A stretch of 64,000 nucleotides of DNA from Phymorhynchus buccinoides (GCA_017654935.2 CM065704.1:22945813-23009812); one strand, 5' to 3'. Positions 43,221-54,382 are shown, counted from the first letter of the stretch. Numbers and translations are program-made. Notes: generated from the letters alone by a model not told the origin.

Positions 43221-43724
43221 AAGGCTGCATTGTAATGTGTTTATAATGGAGATGCCTAACCCAGCGCACATCCCCACTTGTTCAACCAAAGCAAAGATAT
43301 TCTAAAAGGGTAAGATGGATTACTTAAAAGCTCGACGAACCGGGCTGATAGAGTTATCGTTAGTGCGGACGTGTACACTATTCACAGTGGAGGCTATCCA
43401 AAAACTCGGACTGGAACTTGAACGGAGAATTCAACTGGCCTATCGATGTGTAAAATGTGTCACGTTTCAAAGGGACACAACCAGTGTTTCTGTCCTCACT
43501 ACTCATAATTTTATTATAGGGAAAAGAGACCGGATGTTTATCTTCCCCTGTACAGTCTTTGACCAAAGAGACTTTAAACATAGCGATGGGGAAGGTCCCC
43601 AAAGGCCAACAGATCCCATTAATAGCCAGTGCAAGTGCCTCCTTGTTTGAGGGTCAGATATTTATATATATATAAAAAAAAATGTACCATGCTGTTCCTT
43701 TACTGTAAAAATATATTTGTTTTA

Positions 43725-44051
<327 letters not shown>

Positions 44052-44280
44052 ATCAATACTGAATGAATGGTCTAGTTCGAATGAACTGCATTTTTAAAGT
44101 ATTTTTTTAAAATATTCTGCGTTCCCCGGCCATAATGGGTAAGGTATGAATGTATCCGGTTTTCAGTTTTCACTGGTCTCCCCGCTGCATGCAGCCGATA
44201 TGTTCCGATTTTGGAGGAATGGGACGCATCAACTTAAGAAAACATAGGTGATTGTACGCAGTGGTTCATAAGACATTGCC

Positions 44281-44500
44281 AGAAAGAAAAACAAGGTCAA
44301 ATGTGAAGGCCAAGGTCAACAAGATGATTGATTATCATTTATCAGTGATTATCAGTTTAACCTTCTATAACCTTGAGCTTCGTCTACAAACTTACCAAAT
44401 TTGGGTACTGTAACCACGAAAATGTGAAACAAAATATTGCGAAGACAACAATTTGAGATGCCTAAGGTCAAACCTTAAGGTCAAGGTCAACAAGGGTACA
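44281..44500. repeat. Diverged AAGGTCAAGGTCAA-containing repeat
   Basis: Several AAGGTCAA words (44295, 44478 and nearby) in an arrangement like that at 4950-5745, but the flanks do not align well. Confidence 0.45.
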
Positions 44501-44690
44501 GCTATTCAGCATCCTGGCTTATACTACATTAAGCCAATGTACCCATTTACCAGAATGGGGGCTCACACGGATTGCAAAGATAATTATGAGAGACGTGGCA
44601 ACGATTATAAATGTGTGTTTTAAGGTTTAACTTCAAGGCCAATATCAACAAGGTCTTAAGAAAAAGAGGAACACTTACAAATGAGGTGCG

Positions 44691-45220
44691 CGGACACAAA
44701 CCCACAGGACAAAAGCCCACCGGACAATGCATAAGCCCACCGGACAAAAGCCCACATCGTTATCTGGTAAAACGGACAAAACCCCACTCAAGGGGTGATA
44801 TGATACATAGACAGACACAGGAAATAGGGGAAAGAATAGAGAGAGACAGGAACAGACAGAAACACAAGAGAGAAAAAGTCTGATTGACAAAGAGACATGT
44901 ATAGTGACAAAGAGAGACAGGGACAGACACAAAATCTGGAGAGATATGTTTATGAATATGTTTTTCTAGGGGTTTAGACAGAAATGTAAGAAGAGAAATT
45001 GGTCTAAAATTATTCAAGTCAGAAGGATCTTTACTTTTAGGCAATGGTATAACTTCTGCTGAGAGAGACAGACAGACAGAGACACAGGAACAATGTCTGG
45101 AGAGAGACAGAAATATAGAAGTATGTACCATATCACCCCTTGAGTCTGGGTTTGTCCGTTTTCCCAGAAAACGAGGTGGGTTTTTATCCAGTGGGCTTTT
45201 GTCCGGTGGGCTTTTGTTCG
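44691..45220. mobile_element. Long inverted-repeat element (family R) carrying a reverse-transcriptase fragment
   Basis: Left arm GGACAAAAGCCCACCGGACA ... CTCAAGGGGTGATATGATAC; the right arm is the inverse (CATATCACCCCTTGAGTCTG ... GTCCGGTGGGCTTTTGTTCG). Arms are about 90-110 bp. The centre holds GACAGA-rich DNA and a - strand LINE fragment. Confidence 0.82.
44940..45059 (-). pseudogene. LINE reverse-transcriptase fragment (about 40 codons)
   Basis: - strand translation EVIPLPKSKDPSDLNNFRPI then SLLTFLSKPLEKHIHKHIS is the conserved start of the reverse-transcriptase domain of non-LTR elements (VIPI.K..D..D..N.RPISLL). Only this piece remains, inside the arms of family R. Confidence 0.82.
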
Positions 45221-45769
45221 GAATCCGTCTCCCCCTCTCAAATTTGATCCACATTTTTTGAAAAAAGAAGAAGAAAAAAAGCGTGACATACGCACAAGCA
45301 CACAGACAGAGAGGCCCCCAAACCAAAACATAGTCCTCGTTCTTATTCGTGGGCCTAGGACAACTACAAAAGAAAGCACCCGAACAGTGCAGAGCTGTCT
45401 ATAAGAGGCTACGCCTAATTAGACGCTAAACCAACCATTGAGAGAGACAGTGCAGAGCTCCTCCGCCAAGGTAGCCCCCGTTTATTTACCTGAAGATTAT
45501 TCAAGTATCTTCGCTTGAGACGGATCTGTTCTTAGCATGTTGCATTTTTCTTTTTAAACAGGGAAACGGCCTGACCCATATTTAGTGCGCAGTCCAATTA
45601 CAAAAACACACACGCAAAACCATCCTTTCACTCACACAAATAGACCTAGACTAGTTCATTCGGGGCGTGACCGCGTGTCTTTACGATTTGTTTTACCTTC
45701 TAAACTAACGGATGTGAGAGTGGAGACAATCCTAAGCACTGATTTTACTTGCTTTATCCAACCTGTCCG

Positions 45770-45825
<56 letters not shown>

Positions 45826-45826
45826 T
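45770..45826. repeat. Poly-C homopolymer of about 55
   Basis: Uninterrupted C, interrupted only at the end by TACCCCC. The length is likely to vary or be mis-assembled. Confidence 0.97.
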
Positions 45827-46085
45827 ACCCCCGTCTCTCTCGCACTTATATGTTCTTCTTCTTATTTTTTAGGTTGTATGCGTAAGTTATGTATGAGAGA
45901 GGGCATAGTGAAAAGAATATAAGTTAATTAATGTAGCTTATCCGTCTTACCCTCAATAAGAAAAACAAAGTGTTCATTTTCAAATTCTTTCCCCTCTTTT
46001 TTCCTTTTCATGACATTTTACATATTTTCCTGAAAATAATTGTGCCAAACAATGCAAATTATCTCCAACCTCTGTTATTGTATTA

Positions 46086-46305
46086 GTAGGGGAAGACGGG
46101 GTAAAAAGCGCATGGGCGGGTAAGAAGCCCATGCCAATTTTCTCATGAAATGAAGCAAATTTCAGTCAAATTTTGCCCATGAGACGAACGCTAAACATTA
46201 ACACTCGTCTCATGGGCAAAATTTGACTGAAATTTGCTTCAGTTCATGAGATAATTGGCATGGGCTTCTTACCCGCCCATGGGCTTTTTACCCCGTCTTA
46301 CACTA
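46086..46305. mobile_element. Palindromic MITE (family A), copy 2
   Basis: Same architecture and near-identical arms as 1385-1627 (GAAGACGGGGTAAAAAG; CATGGGCGGGTAAGAAGCCC). It lacks an 18-20 bp stretch (ccaccaacatggcat...) present in the left arm of copy 1. Confidence 0.85.
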
Positions 46306-46489
46306 TAACCCACATGTTGCTCCTACGTCGACATCTTCCGCTAGCAAGTAGCAACCACCGCCTCGATCTACCCCCCCCCCCCCCACCACCACCACTCACT
46401 TTGCTGCCACACCTCTTATGATAATGAAATTCTCGCCTGTCCGTTTCTTACACAGGGCGAATGTGAACGTTTCGCAGCTACATCGGTGT

Positions 46490-46985
46490 GAATCTCGTAT
46501 GTCGTCGTCGATCACTCAGACAGCTAGGTTCCTGTCAAATGAGCACAGATGCATTATGCTGCCGTTATGCACCCAGCTAAGAGAAAATCTTTCTAATAGT
46601 TTGAGAAAATCTTTCTAATAGTTTGAGAAAATCTTTCTAATAGTTTGAGAACATCTTTCTAAGAGTTTGAGAACATCTTTTCTAAGAGTTTGAGAACATC
46701 TTTCTAAGAGTTTGAGAACATCTTTCTAAGAGTTTGAGAACATCTTTCTAAGAGTTTGAGAACATCTTTCTAAGAGTTTGAGAAAATCTTTCTAAGATTG
46801 TTTGGGGAATTAACGCAGGAGAATGGACCAGTAAGACAGAAAGGTAGTCGATGAAAGTAAGCACAGGGAAAAGGCAGAGTCAAAGAGAGTGACAGATTAG
46901 AGGAAGTTACAAGCAAAGAACTTCTAGAAGGTGGGGGAACAATGTGCGAAAGACCCCCCGGTATCCCCACGGGGGACAAAAATCT
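46490..46985 (-). repeat. Dispersed repeat (family Q), copy 3, expanded by a minisatellite
   Basis: The same flanks as copy 2 (GATCACTCAGACAGCTAGG; GCAGGAGAATGGACCAGTAA; CCCCCGGTATCCCCACGGGG), separated by a 22-bp tandem array at 46579-46797. Confidence 0.8.
46579..46797. repeat. Minisatellite, 22-bp unit, about 10 copies
   Basis: Unit AGTTTGAGAACATCTTTCTA plus AG. Early copies read AAAATCTTTCTAAT and later ones ACATCTTTCTAAG, so two variants form blocks. Confidence 0.93.
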
Positions 46986-47129
46986 TATGTTTGCCGAAAA
47001 ACTTTGCAAGAGCAACAGGCATAGCTTGGACATGGTGCGTGGCGGACAGTCACGTGATAATTTACTTGACAGACTTGAGAGATCGAATGTCAAAATCGCA
47101 GCAGAAGTCTTTGATGAAAGTTAGTTTAA

Positions 47130-47456
47130 CGGCTTAGGGGGCTGCAGCCCCCACCCTTTTTCCTAAAACAATACCACCCAAAAACAATTCATGTCGCCGA
47201 GCGGCATCTAAATTTCCTCGCGGGCTATACCTAGCACTCCGTTGATAGGTACTTATGGTTCAAAACATGTTTCAATAGGGATATGAACAGTAATGGCATT
47301 AGTCCTTTATTTCATGCCAAGATTGCACTATTTTGCTTCTCGGATTTAAAACATTTCCGGGGGAGCATACCTTGAGCGGCCAACCTAGGGGTCTTGGTGC
47401 TTCGCACCTTCGATGAATTAGCCCCCACCCCTTACAAATTTAGGTCCGGCCCTGAA
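47130..47456. repeat. Probable dispersed repeat ending TTTAGGTCCGGCCCTGAA
   Basis: GGGGGCTGCAGCCCCCACCC at the left and AGCCCCCACCCCTTAC...GTCCGGCCCTG at the right resemble ends of common hAT-type repeats, but only one copy is present here. Confidence 0.35.
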
Positions 47457-48565
47457 TATCGGCATGATTTGTTGCCAATCTGAGCCAAGCAAGTGTGCTT
47501 GGGTGTCCTTTCTTACTATGTCATCGAGTTGAATGATAAAAATAGTGTGATATTAATTTTCTGCGAACAAAATTTGATGTACTGTGTAGCCTACGTGAAT
47601 CAAAGGGAACTGATCTAAAGATAATTTGTCTCCCTTTCAGAGGTGAGAAATAAGAGGAAAGCATGTGACTCCTTTTACTAAAGCTTAGTAAAAAGGTTTC
47701 CCACATAACTGTCAACAGTTTGCCTTTTTGCTCGCATGGAACGTTTACGGTGAAACGATGCTCCGGATTCATGACCGTTGAGCCCATCCATTTTTCACGG
47801 CTTGTCTGCCCTGACAGTTTCTGCGTGACTGGTGCCACTGCGCATGAGCAGTCCAGGTGACGTCAGTGTCTCTGTTTATGCCTTACCTTTCGTCACAAAA
47901 GATAATAAATTGTTTTCTACGATGGAAGACAAACCCCCCCCCCCCCCCCCCCCATCATCTTTAGTTGAAAGCCAAGTGGAAAAAAGAAGAAGGGCGGAGT
48001 GTTTATGGGGAGGGAGAGCGAAAGATGAGGATATACCATACTTGGAGCGGGGTGACGGTACAGGGAGGAGAGAAGGGAGGTGGGTGAAAGGGAGGTTTAT
48101 AGGCTACTGTGTATAAAACGTGCGAGAGGAGAAAACAATTCCGTTATATAAACAGGAAAGTCAGGGGAGTGACACACTTCAGCAAAAGGAAATTGGTACT
48201 TCAGAATATTTTTTCAACACCAAATTTTCTTGTGTTAAAAAATCAGTGTGCTTGTGTATTATTCGGTTTTCTTGTGAAAGGTAAGAATAAGGGAACTGCA
48301 GCATATTTGAGCACCTTTACTTTAAGCTCCATTATTCAGAAAACGTCAGCACAGAATTTTACCGATAGCATCTCAGTAAGTCAGAAACACCACATACTTC
48401 ATTTTCAACACATCTATTTTTCTTTTCATGAAGTTAAGGATAACCGAAATAATGCAACTTTTGTGATTTGCAAAAAAAGCTCAAATTAGCATCACCTGAA
48501 GCAATATTGAGCACCAATGTTTCTACTATAGGTCTCTGTTTGTCTGCATGTCACCAAGAGAGAAA
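47457..48565. other. Unassigned intergenic DNA with a poly-C run
   Basis: C-run at 47934-47953. Open frames at 47832-48116 and 48109-48489 have no recognisable domain. Confidence 0.35.
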
Positions 48566-48569
48566 TAGT

Positions 48570-48572
<3 letters not shown>

Positions 48573-48660
<88 letters not shown>

Positions 48661-48670
48661 TGTGTGTGTG
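48573..48670. repeat. (GA)n then (GT)n microsatellite
   Basis: About 43 GA units followed by a short GT run. Confidence 0.97.
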
Positions 48671-48910
48671 CGTGTGTGCTAATTATCCAGGCCTAAGCCT
48701 ACATCTACCTGTCTGTCTCTAGTTATATCTTGTCCAAAATTGTCTTCTAATGAAACTCACGGGAGAGCTGGAAAACAGAGGGTCGAAGTTCAGAAAAATA
48801 ACTTTATTCTTTCTCTTGCGCGGCTCTGTAGTCAGCCCACTATATACGTCCTCATGCACTGCGCGCTAAATTTCTAGAGAACCTGGCGAGGTTGTGGAAA
48901 GCCTCCTTAA

Positions 48911-49148
48911 CCCTTTCATCGCCAGCCACATTTCAGCCAAAAATGTCCTTTAAATTTACCTGGGTAGAGAACAAAATCCATCTGCAGTATTGGGGATTCT
49001 TCTGTGACACATATAAAATAAGGTCTATCCTTACTTCCCAAAACTAAGACAATAGGGCCTTTGGATAATAGACCCCAAATTGATGCCTTTTAGTGACATA
49101 GGTGTTAAATTACTGTGGTGCTAAAATGCGACTTTGGCGATGAAAGGG
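48911..49148. mobile_element. TTAA-type MITE (family P), copy 1
   Basis: Terminal inverted repeats CCCTTTCATCGCCA and TGGCGATGAAAGGG with TTAA on both sides (48907-48910, 49149-49152). The inner sequence matches 54383-54614 in the inverted orientation. Confidence 0.82.
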
Positions 49149-49254
49149 TTAAATATGACTGCAACTACAACTTCTCTACGATATGATGCGATACGAGAGT
49201 CCCACAGCTAAAAAACCCACAATTGTAGGTCGAGCCACACTCTTGGCGCGGGGC

Positions 49255-49400
49255 CCTGAAGGGTCCACTAAAATCGCACGACTGTACGATACGATTCGAT
49301 CCCGTGTCTCTAAGAACAAAATGTGATTGGCGCATCGAGACCACGTGATCGAATCGTATCGTACAGTCGTGCGATTTTAGTGGACGTGTGGATGGCCCTT
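49255..49400. mobile_element. Short palindromic element (family N), copy 2
   Basis: GTCCACTAAAATCGCACGAC at the left is inverted as GTCGTGCGATTTTAGTGGAC at the right; outer GGGCC/GGCCC words. The centre CTAAGAACAAAATGTGATTGG matches copy 1. Confidence 0.82.
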
Positions 49401-49478
49401 AATAATACACTGCTGATAATTATGCGTTCTCAATACGCTGTCACTATTTCACACACACTTGCCACTCTGTTGGTTTAA

Positions 49479-50025
49479 AGGTGGACCCTGACGGATGAGT
49501 TTTTGCAAGGAACACGTTGAGATCACCAGAAAGACAGCCTTTTCAAAGATCGGAACACTCACTTTGCTCTGGTTTCCTAGAAATCAAACCGTGAAAACAA
49601 CGATTCCTCCTTGGCGGAGGTGCCGGAAAGAGAAGCCATTTTGGATGGAGTGGGTGGAGGCCAAACCCATTGTGGTTGAAACTTTTTCTTTTTCGTAGTG
49701 CAGTAAAAAAAAAGAAGAAGCTATTTCCTTTGTTGTGAGCGAAACTCTTTTAGATAAACTGCATAAAATAAAATAAAAAAAAAAAGGTTTGTATTGCGAA
49801 AAAATCGTGCAAACAATTTGGTCGCCATTACAAAAGAGACGGCACACGTCTTCTCTTTCAGTGAAATAATTTGACTTCCAGCACCTCTGCCAAGTATAAA
49901 TCGCCGATTTGACGGTTTCATTTCAAGGAAACCAGAGCAAAGTGAGTGTTGCGATCTCTGTAAATGGTGTTTTCATGGTGATCTCGATGTGTTTCTTGCA
50001 AAAACTCATCCGTCAGGGTCCACCT
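49479..50025. mobile_element. TTAA-flanked inverted-repeat element (family E), copy 2
   Basis: AGGTGGACCCTGACGGATGA at the left and its inverse at the right, TTAA at 49475-49478 and 50026-50029. It is better preserved than copy 1. It lies about 90 bp before the exon that starts the mucin-like protein. Confidence 0.87.
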
Positions 50026-50125
50026 TTAAACATTTTTTAAAAATTATTTAAAAAACCCAAAATCAGTTTGTTGACGTTGTAGAGATTCTTCTACCACTTT
50101 GTGTGTTGTTGCAGATATTCCCAAT

Positions 50126-50183
50126 ATGGCTGCTCTTCGCCTGGTCCTGATTTCCTTGGTGCTTTCTCACGTGATGTTTACAG
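50126..50183 (+). CDS. Mucin-like gene coding exon 1 (signal peptide)
   Basis: ATG at 50126 lies 11 bases after a good acceptor. The exon encodes 19 residues plus one base and ends TTTACAG|GTGAGC, phase 1. The hydrophobic core LVLISLVL is typical of a signal peptide. The GG at the start of the next exon completes a glycine codon. Confidence 0.72.
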
Positions 50184-50473
50184 GTGAGCTCATAATTATA
50201 CTCAAACCAGTCCCAGGTGTCGTGATCACGAGTGCGTCTTAAGCAGTTAACTCTAACACAGTCAAGAAAGTTATATCCCCAGATCATTTTGCCAGATTGG
50301 CTCCATCAGTTGTCTTTTTCATGGCATGAGTTGTACAATGATGTTTTCTTTAATTTTCTCTGGCAGTCAAGGGGTTAAGGTTATGATTCTTTGTTGTTTG
50401 ATAGTTTTAGCCTTGAGATTAATTGGCCTTTGTGGAAACTCTCCAACGCCAACCGTCCTAAAGTGCTTGTGGC

Positions 50474-50544
<71 letters not shown>

Positions 50545-51416
50545 GATGCACCCTGGGCAAAGCTTATCCTCTATTATATTTTAAAAATTCCAACCCAGCT
50601 GTTTAGAATAGCCGTTGCTTCCTCTGCTATCTGGAAGCCATTATCGGACACGACAGACTGGAGCACACGTTTGTGAGAAGTCGTACTTTAAACAAAAAGA
50701 AAAAGAAATTCTGTGGAGGATGAGGGGAAGCAATTTGTTGACAAAACAGATTGGTATGAATTTAGACATTTGGGTGAGTCCTGGCTTCGGATGGGGACTT
50801 AACAAGTAAGACTGACGACCCGTGCGCTTTAATTAACGTGGTGACAGTCCTGAGATGACAATAGCTGTTGACAGGACTACAAACGACTGACCAACTCACT
50901 AATAAACTAACGTAAAAATGATGGGACTTTTAAAAAGCCCAACGGCTATCAGTTTTGTCCTTATTTGATCTGATGTGATGTGGTTGACGTGATTGACTTT
51001 CTGTATTGACGATATCTGGCCTACAGGGGCAGTAGCGGGGACGACGACGACACCGGCAGCAGAATCGACCACCGTGGCCCAAGACAGCACCACCCAGGCC
51101 TCCTCCTCCTCCTCCACGTCCTCAGAACAATCCACGGCCTCCGCCACCAGCAGCGCCACAACCGCAGAAGCCACCACAACCCAAGCGGCCACCACAAGCC
51201 AAGAAGCCAGCACAACCGCTCAAGCTGCCACGACCACCGCGGATCAGTCCGGGGGCATCTTGCCAGACTCCAGCCAGTCCACCCAGCAGACTGCCACGGA
51301 CAACCTGCCCTCCCCCGCCACCACTGTGGCACCACCCACCACCTCCACCACCACCCCTTCACCCACCTCCACCGCTGCAGAAACCACTGCCGCCATCACC
51401 AGCACGGAAGCTGCCG

Positions 51417-51459
<43 letters not shown>

Positions 51460-52027
51460 CGCTCCCAGTACCGTCACCACTACCACCACAGCTACTGAGA
51501 GCACCAACACGAGCACGAGCACGAGCACGGCAGCAGCCCCCACCACCACCACCACCGAGCCCAACGTCGTGTTCCCCACACAAGCCCCGCCCCAGCCAAC
51601 CACCACCACCACCACAGCTTCCCCAGCTGCTGCTACCACCACCCCAACTCCTACCCAGACCTCAGCGCCCCAGACTAAGGACTACGGCTATCTGTTACGG
51701 CTGTTGTTCGCTTTGCGCTCCGAGGGACGATTCCGGCTGCCCCTCCTCCTGTCTCTGCTGGGAAACGGTGGTGGAAGACCCAACAACATCTTCGGAGGCC
51801 TGAATCCCTGGCTGTTTGCCGGGGGCGAAATGGGCGAGGGCTTGTTAGCTCGCTTGCTCCTCACCAACCTCGTGCAGCGGCGTTTCAGAGGCACCGGCGC
51901 GAGCGGTAGTGCGGGGCAAGCGGGCGCCAACAGTCTTACCGGGCAGACGGGCACGACGAACCCCTTCGGGCAGATGGGGCCTATCAACCCTTTCATGCTG
52001 AGCATGTTGAGCGAGGCGTATGCTTGA
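50126..52027 (+). CDS. Secreted mucin-like Thr/Ala/Ser-rich protein, two coding exons
   Basis: Exon 50126-50183 joined to 51027-52027 gives 1059 nt, 352 residues. Seen: a hydrophobic N-terminal signal peptide (MAALRLVLISLVLSHVMFTG) split from the rest by an 843-bp intron; a region of about 210 residues dominated by Thr, Ala, Ser, Pro and Gln (about 25-236), including a poly-Thr run encoded by a nearly pure ACT/TAC repeat (51418-51462); then a 115-residue C-terminal part from DYGYLLRLLFALRSEG with Leu/Arg-rich segments and a Gly/Asn/Pro-rich end (TNPFGQMGPINPFMLSML). The mature protein has no cysteine and no evident transmembrane anchor. The Thr-rich region is presumably O-glycosylated, as in mucins. 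I do not recognise the C-terminal domain. An extracellular mucus, egg-coat, shell-matrix or adhesive role is inference. A 5' UTR intron probably ends at 50114 (pyrimidine-rich TTGTTGCAG). Confidence 0.75.
50477..50540. repeat. (GA)n microsatellite in the mucin-like gene intron
   Basis: About 32 GA units. Confidence 0.97.
50836..50912 (+). mobile_element. Retroelement 3' tail fragment
   Basis: Closely matches 21118-21178 (GTGGTGACAGTCCTGAGAT; AGCTGTTGACAGGACTAC). Lies within the single intron of the mucin-like coding region. Confidence 0.55.
51027..52027 (+). CDS. Mucin-like gene coding exon 2 (Thr-rich region and C-terminal domain)
   Basis: Acceptor TGGCCTACAG. The frame is open for 333 codons and ends GAGGCGTATGCTTGA. 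GC content and codon use change sharply against the flanking AT-rich DNA. The same segment shows long open frames on the - strand (poly-Val, poly-Ser), which are shadows of the GGT/AGT complement of the Thr codons. Confidence 0.78.
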
Positions 52028-52135
52028 GGCTTGAGAGATAGCTGAGGACCTCGATCTGGAGGACGCTTTGTTGTTGGGGGGGTTAAGGTGAATTCCAACG
52101 CTTGAAAGGAAGAATACGTAAAGGCCGAACGCACA

Positions 52136-52227
52136 CAAGCACGCACGCACGCACGCACGCACGTACACAAGCACGCACACACGAATGCACACACGCACGC
52201 AAACACACAGACACACGCACACGCACG

Positions 52228-52290
<63 letters not shown>
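52136..52290. repeat. (CACG)n/(CA)n microsatellite after the mucin-like gene
   Basis: CACG-type units grading into about 38 CA units, probably in the 3' UTR. Confidence 0.95.
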
Positions 52291-52291
<1 letters not shown>

Positions 52292-52299
52292 AATTATCA

Positions 52300-53270
52300 C
52301 TGTAGGTGTTATTAGCGATTTCTTGATAGGCAGACATTGAGACAAACTGAGATGTAGGAAGATGACTCGCATAGTTAGGGACATTTAGTATCCCTGTGCG
52401 TTCATGCTTACAGGTAAACAACAAAGTTAAAGACAAACAAACAAAACGTAACAAAGAAAAATCCGAACGGTCACGCCAAAATGCTAATACGCGTAATTAG
52501 ACATAAGATATTTAAAGGGGTATTTAAACGATGGCACTTTTAGGTCACTCCTCTCTCAACACGACGCCTGCGCCTTTAGCCGAGATCAGGCGTTCAGCCG
52601 ATCCAAAGAATCAGTTAACTCTTCTAGCACCATGCACACTTCACTCCCACCAAATGCCAAGTACCCTGCCACGTGTTTGTCTATTTTCAGAGCTTATGTC
52701 AGTGATTTTCTATTAAAGCAACACATGCACACTCGAAAAAGAATTGTTACCCCTCTCTTGTTTGTTGATATGCAACAGACAACCAAAAACGTCAAAACAA
52801 AACATGGCGCTAGAAGAGCTTTAAGTTGTTAAATAATATTTGGAAAAGAGCAGGGACGAAGGCAGTGGGGTTGGGGGAGGGGGGCGTTTGGGGGGATGGA
52901 TTGAAAGAGGGCGTGGGGGACGGGTACAAGGATTTGCCCACCTAGCAAACGGACTCAGGAAATGGAATGGTAATGAATTAAAAGACGCAGCATCGTTCCA
53001 GAACTGTCCTAGAATCTGGAACGGTGTCATGTAATGGCATCGCTAACACGAAGCAGTGACAGAAAACATTGACCTTTATGTCTTATCACGTACAATTTAC
53101 TGCGAAGAGCCTATAATATATAAGACATGTTTTGCTCGTAAGCAAAAGGGAGCTTCAGAGAAAGACACGGATCGCCTGTGTAGCTTTATGTGTGTGTTTT
53201 TACTTTGTTTTCTGAGCGCTATCATCAAAATGGTCCTTGGCATTGTTTTAATCGAGGTATTTTTGGTAAA
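52300..53270. other. Downstream of the mucin-like gene, nothing recognised
   Basis: Contains the possible hexamer at 52712 and a G-rich stretch near 52865-52925. No exon seen. Confidence 0.35.
52712..52717 (+). promoter_or_regulatory. Possible poly(A) hexamer of the mucin-like gene
   Basis: ATTAAA, about 690 bases after the stop and beyond a (CA)n tract. It is the first fairly convincing hexamer I see downstream. No strong GT-rich element follows closely, so support is weak. Confidence 0.2.
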
Positions 53271-53274
53271 GGTC

Positions 53275-53645
53275 AAGATGTGCCATCTCGGTTAATTCTA
53301 TTTTTCCGTTATTGCCTTTCTGACCATACATAAAGCTGTCTTTTAGGAACATTTTTAGCTAATAACCTTTTTGGAATACTAACCCTATCCCTAACCCTAG
53401 CCCTAAACCTAACCCTACCCCCCACCCTATAAGACGGGAAAACGCAACGAACCACAACTGTGACAAATCGCGGTGTACTGCAGTACATAGTGGGGGGTAG
53501 GGTTAGGTTTAGGGCTAGGGTTAGGGCTAGGGTTAGTATTCCAAAAAGGTTATTAGCTAAAAATGTTCCTAAAATACAGCTTTATGTATGGTAAGAAAGG
53601 CAAAAACGGAAAAATAGAATTAACCCAGAAATGCCATTACCTTTT
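53275..53645. mobile_element. Palindromic element with telomere-like arms (family B), copy 2
   Basis: Same centre and arms as 35337-35736. The left arm lacks about 18 bp after GATGTGCCA, and the right end is degraded after AGAAATGCCATTACC. Confidence 0.88.
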
Positions 53646-53815
53646 CCCTTTCCTCTCATTTCGGGTTTGTTGACTTAAATCATGTGTTTGAAAACAACCC
53701 CCTAAATAGCTCATAATCGATATTTTAACATGTTCATTGTACCACATACTTATATTTGAGAGTAAAATGTGTGTGTATGTGAATATGCGCACACATATTA
53801 TGCGTGTGTTCCCTC

Positions 53816-53817
<2 letters not shown>

Positions 53818-53874
<57 letters not shown>

Positions 53875-53879
53875 GTCTA

Positions 53880-53964
<85 letters not shown>

Positions 53965-53966
53965 GT

Positions 53967-54046
<80 letters not shown>
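53818..54046. repeat. (CT)n - GATA - (GA)n inverted microsatellite
   Basis: About 140 bp of CT (53818-53960), a TAGATAGATAGATAG spacer, then about 70 bp of GA (53979-54046) on the same strand, so the two arms are complementary. Confidence 0.95.
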
Positions 54047-54051
<5 letters not shown>

Positions 54052-54382
54052 ATAATTATCATGCTTTTTGTTTGAGAGCTACCCGGTACATTACATTCAT
54101 GTCGCTTGTTGTATGATTAATTCATCTGTTACTTATTTATCTTCTTAGTTTAGATGTACTATGAATAATATACGCATCGTCGCGTTCAACTACTAATTAT
54201 TTATTGATTCATTGTGAAGATTGATATGCATGTACATGTTTTAATGTACTGATCCATTCGTTACTCATTATTTATGTTGTTTTGGTCGTCTAGGTTTTTG
54301 TTCTCATTTTCGTTCGTTACTTTTAATCATCGTTGACAATGTGAACGCGACAAACACCTCAGTCGAAACTAGAAAGCCTTAA

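Noticed and set aside
43315..43650. 111-codon + strand open frame
   Set aside because: No domain, no splice context, an overlapping open frame on the other strand, and a repeat-rich setting. Probably part of an unclassified repeat.
50993..51026. ATG at 50993 as start of the mucin-like protein
   Set aside because: It lies before a good acceptor (51025-51026) and gives no signal peptide. The upstream exon at 50126 supplies both a signal peptide and the matching phase.
51244..51642. - strand open frames over the mucin-like exon (poly-Val, poly-Ser)
   Set aside because: Complement of Thr codons lacks stops; the + frame has a signal peptide, splice phase and stop.
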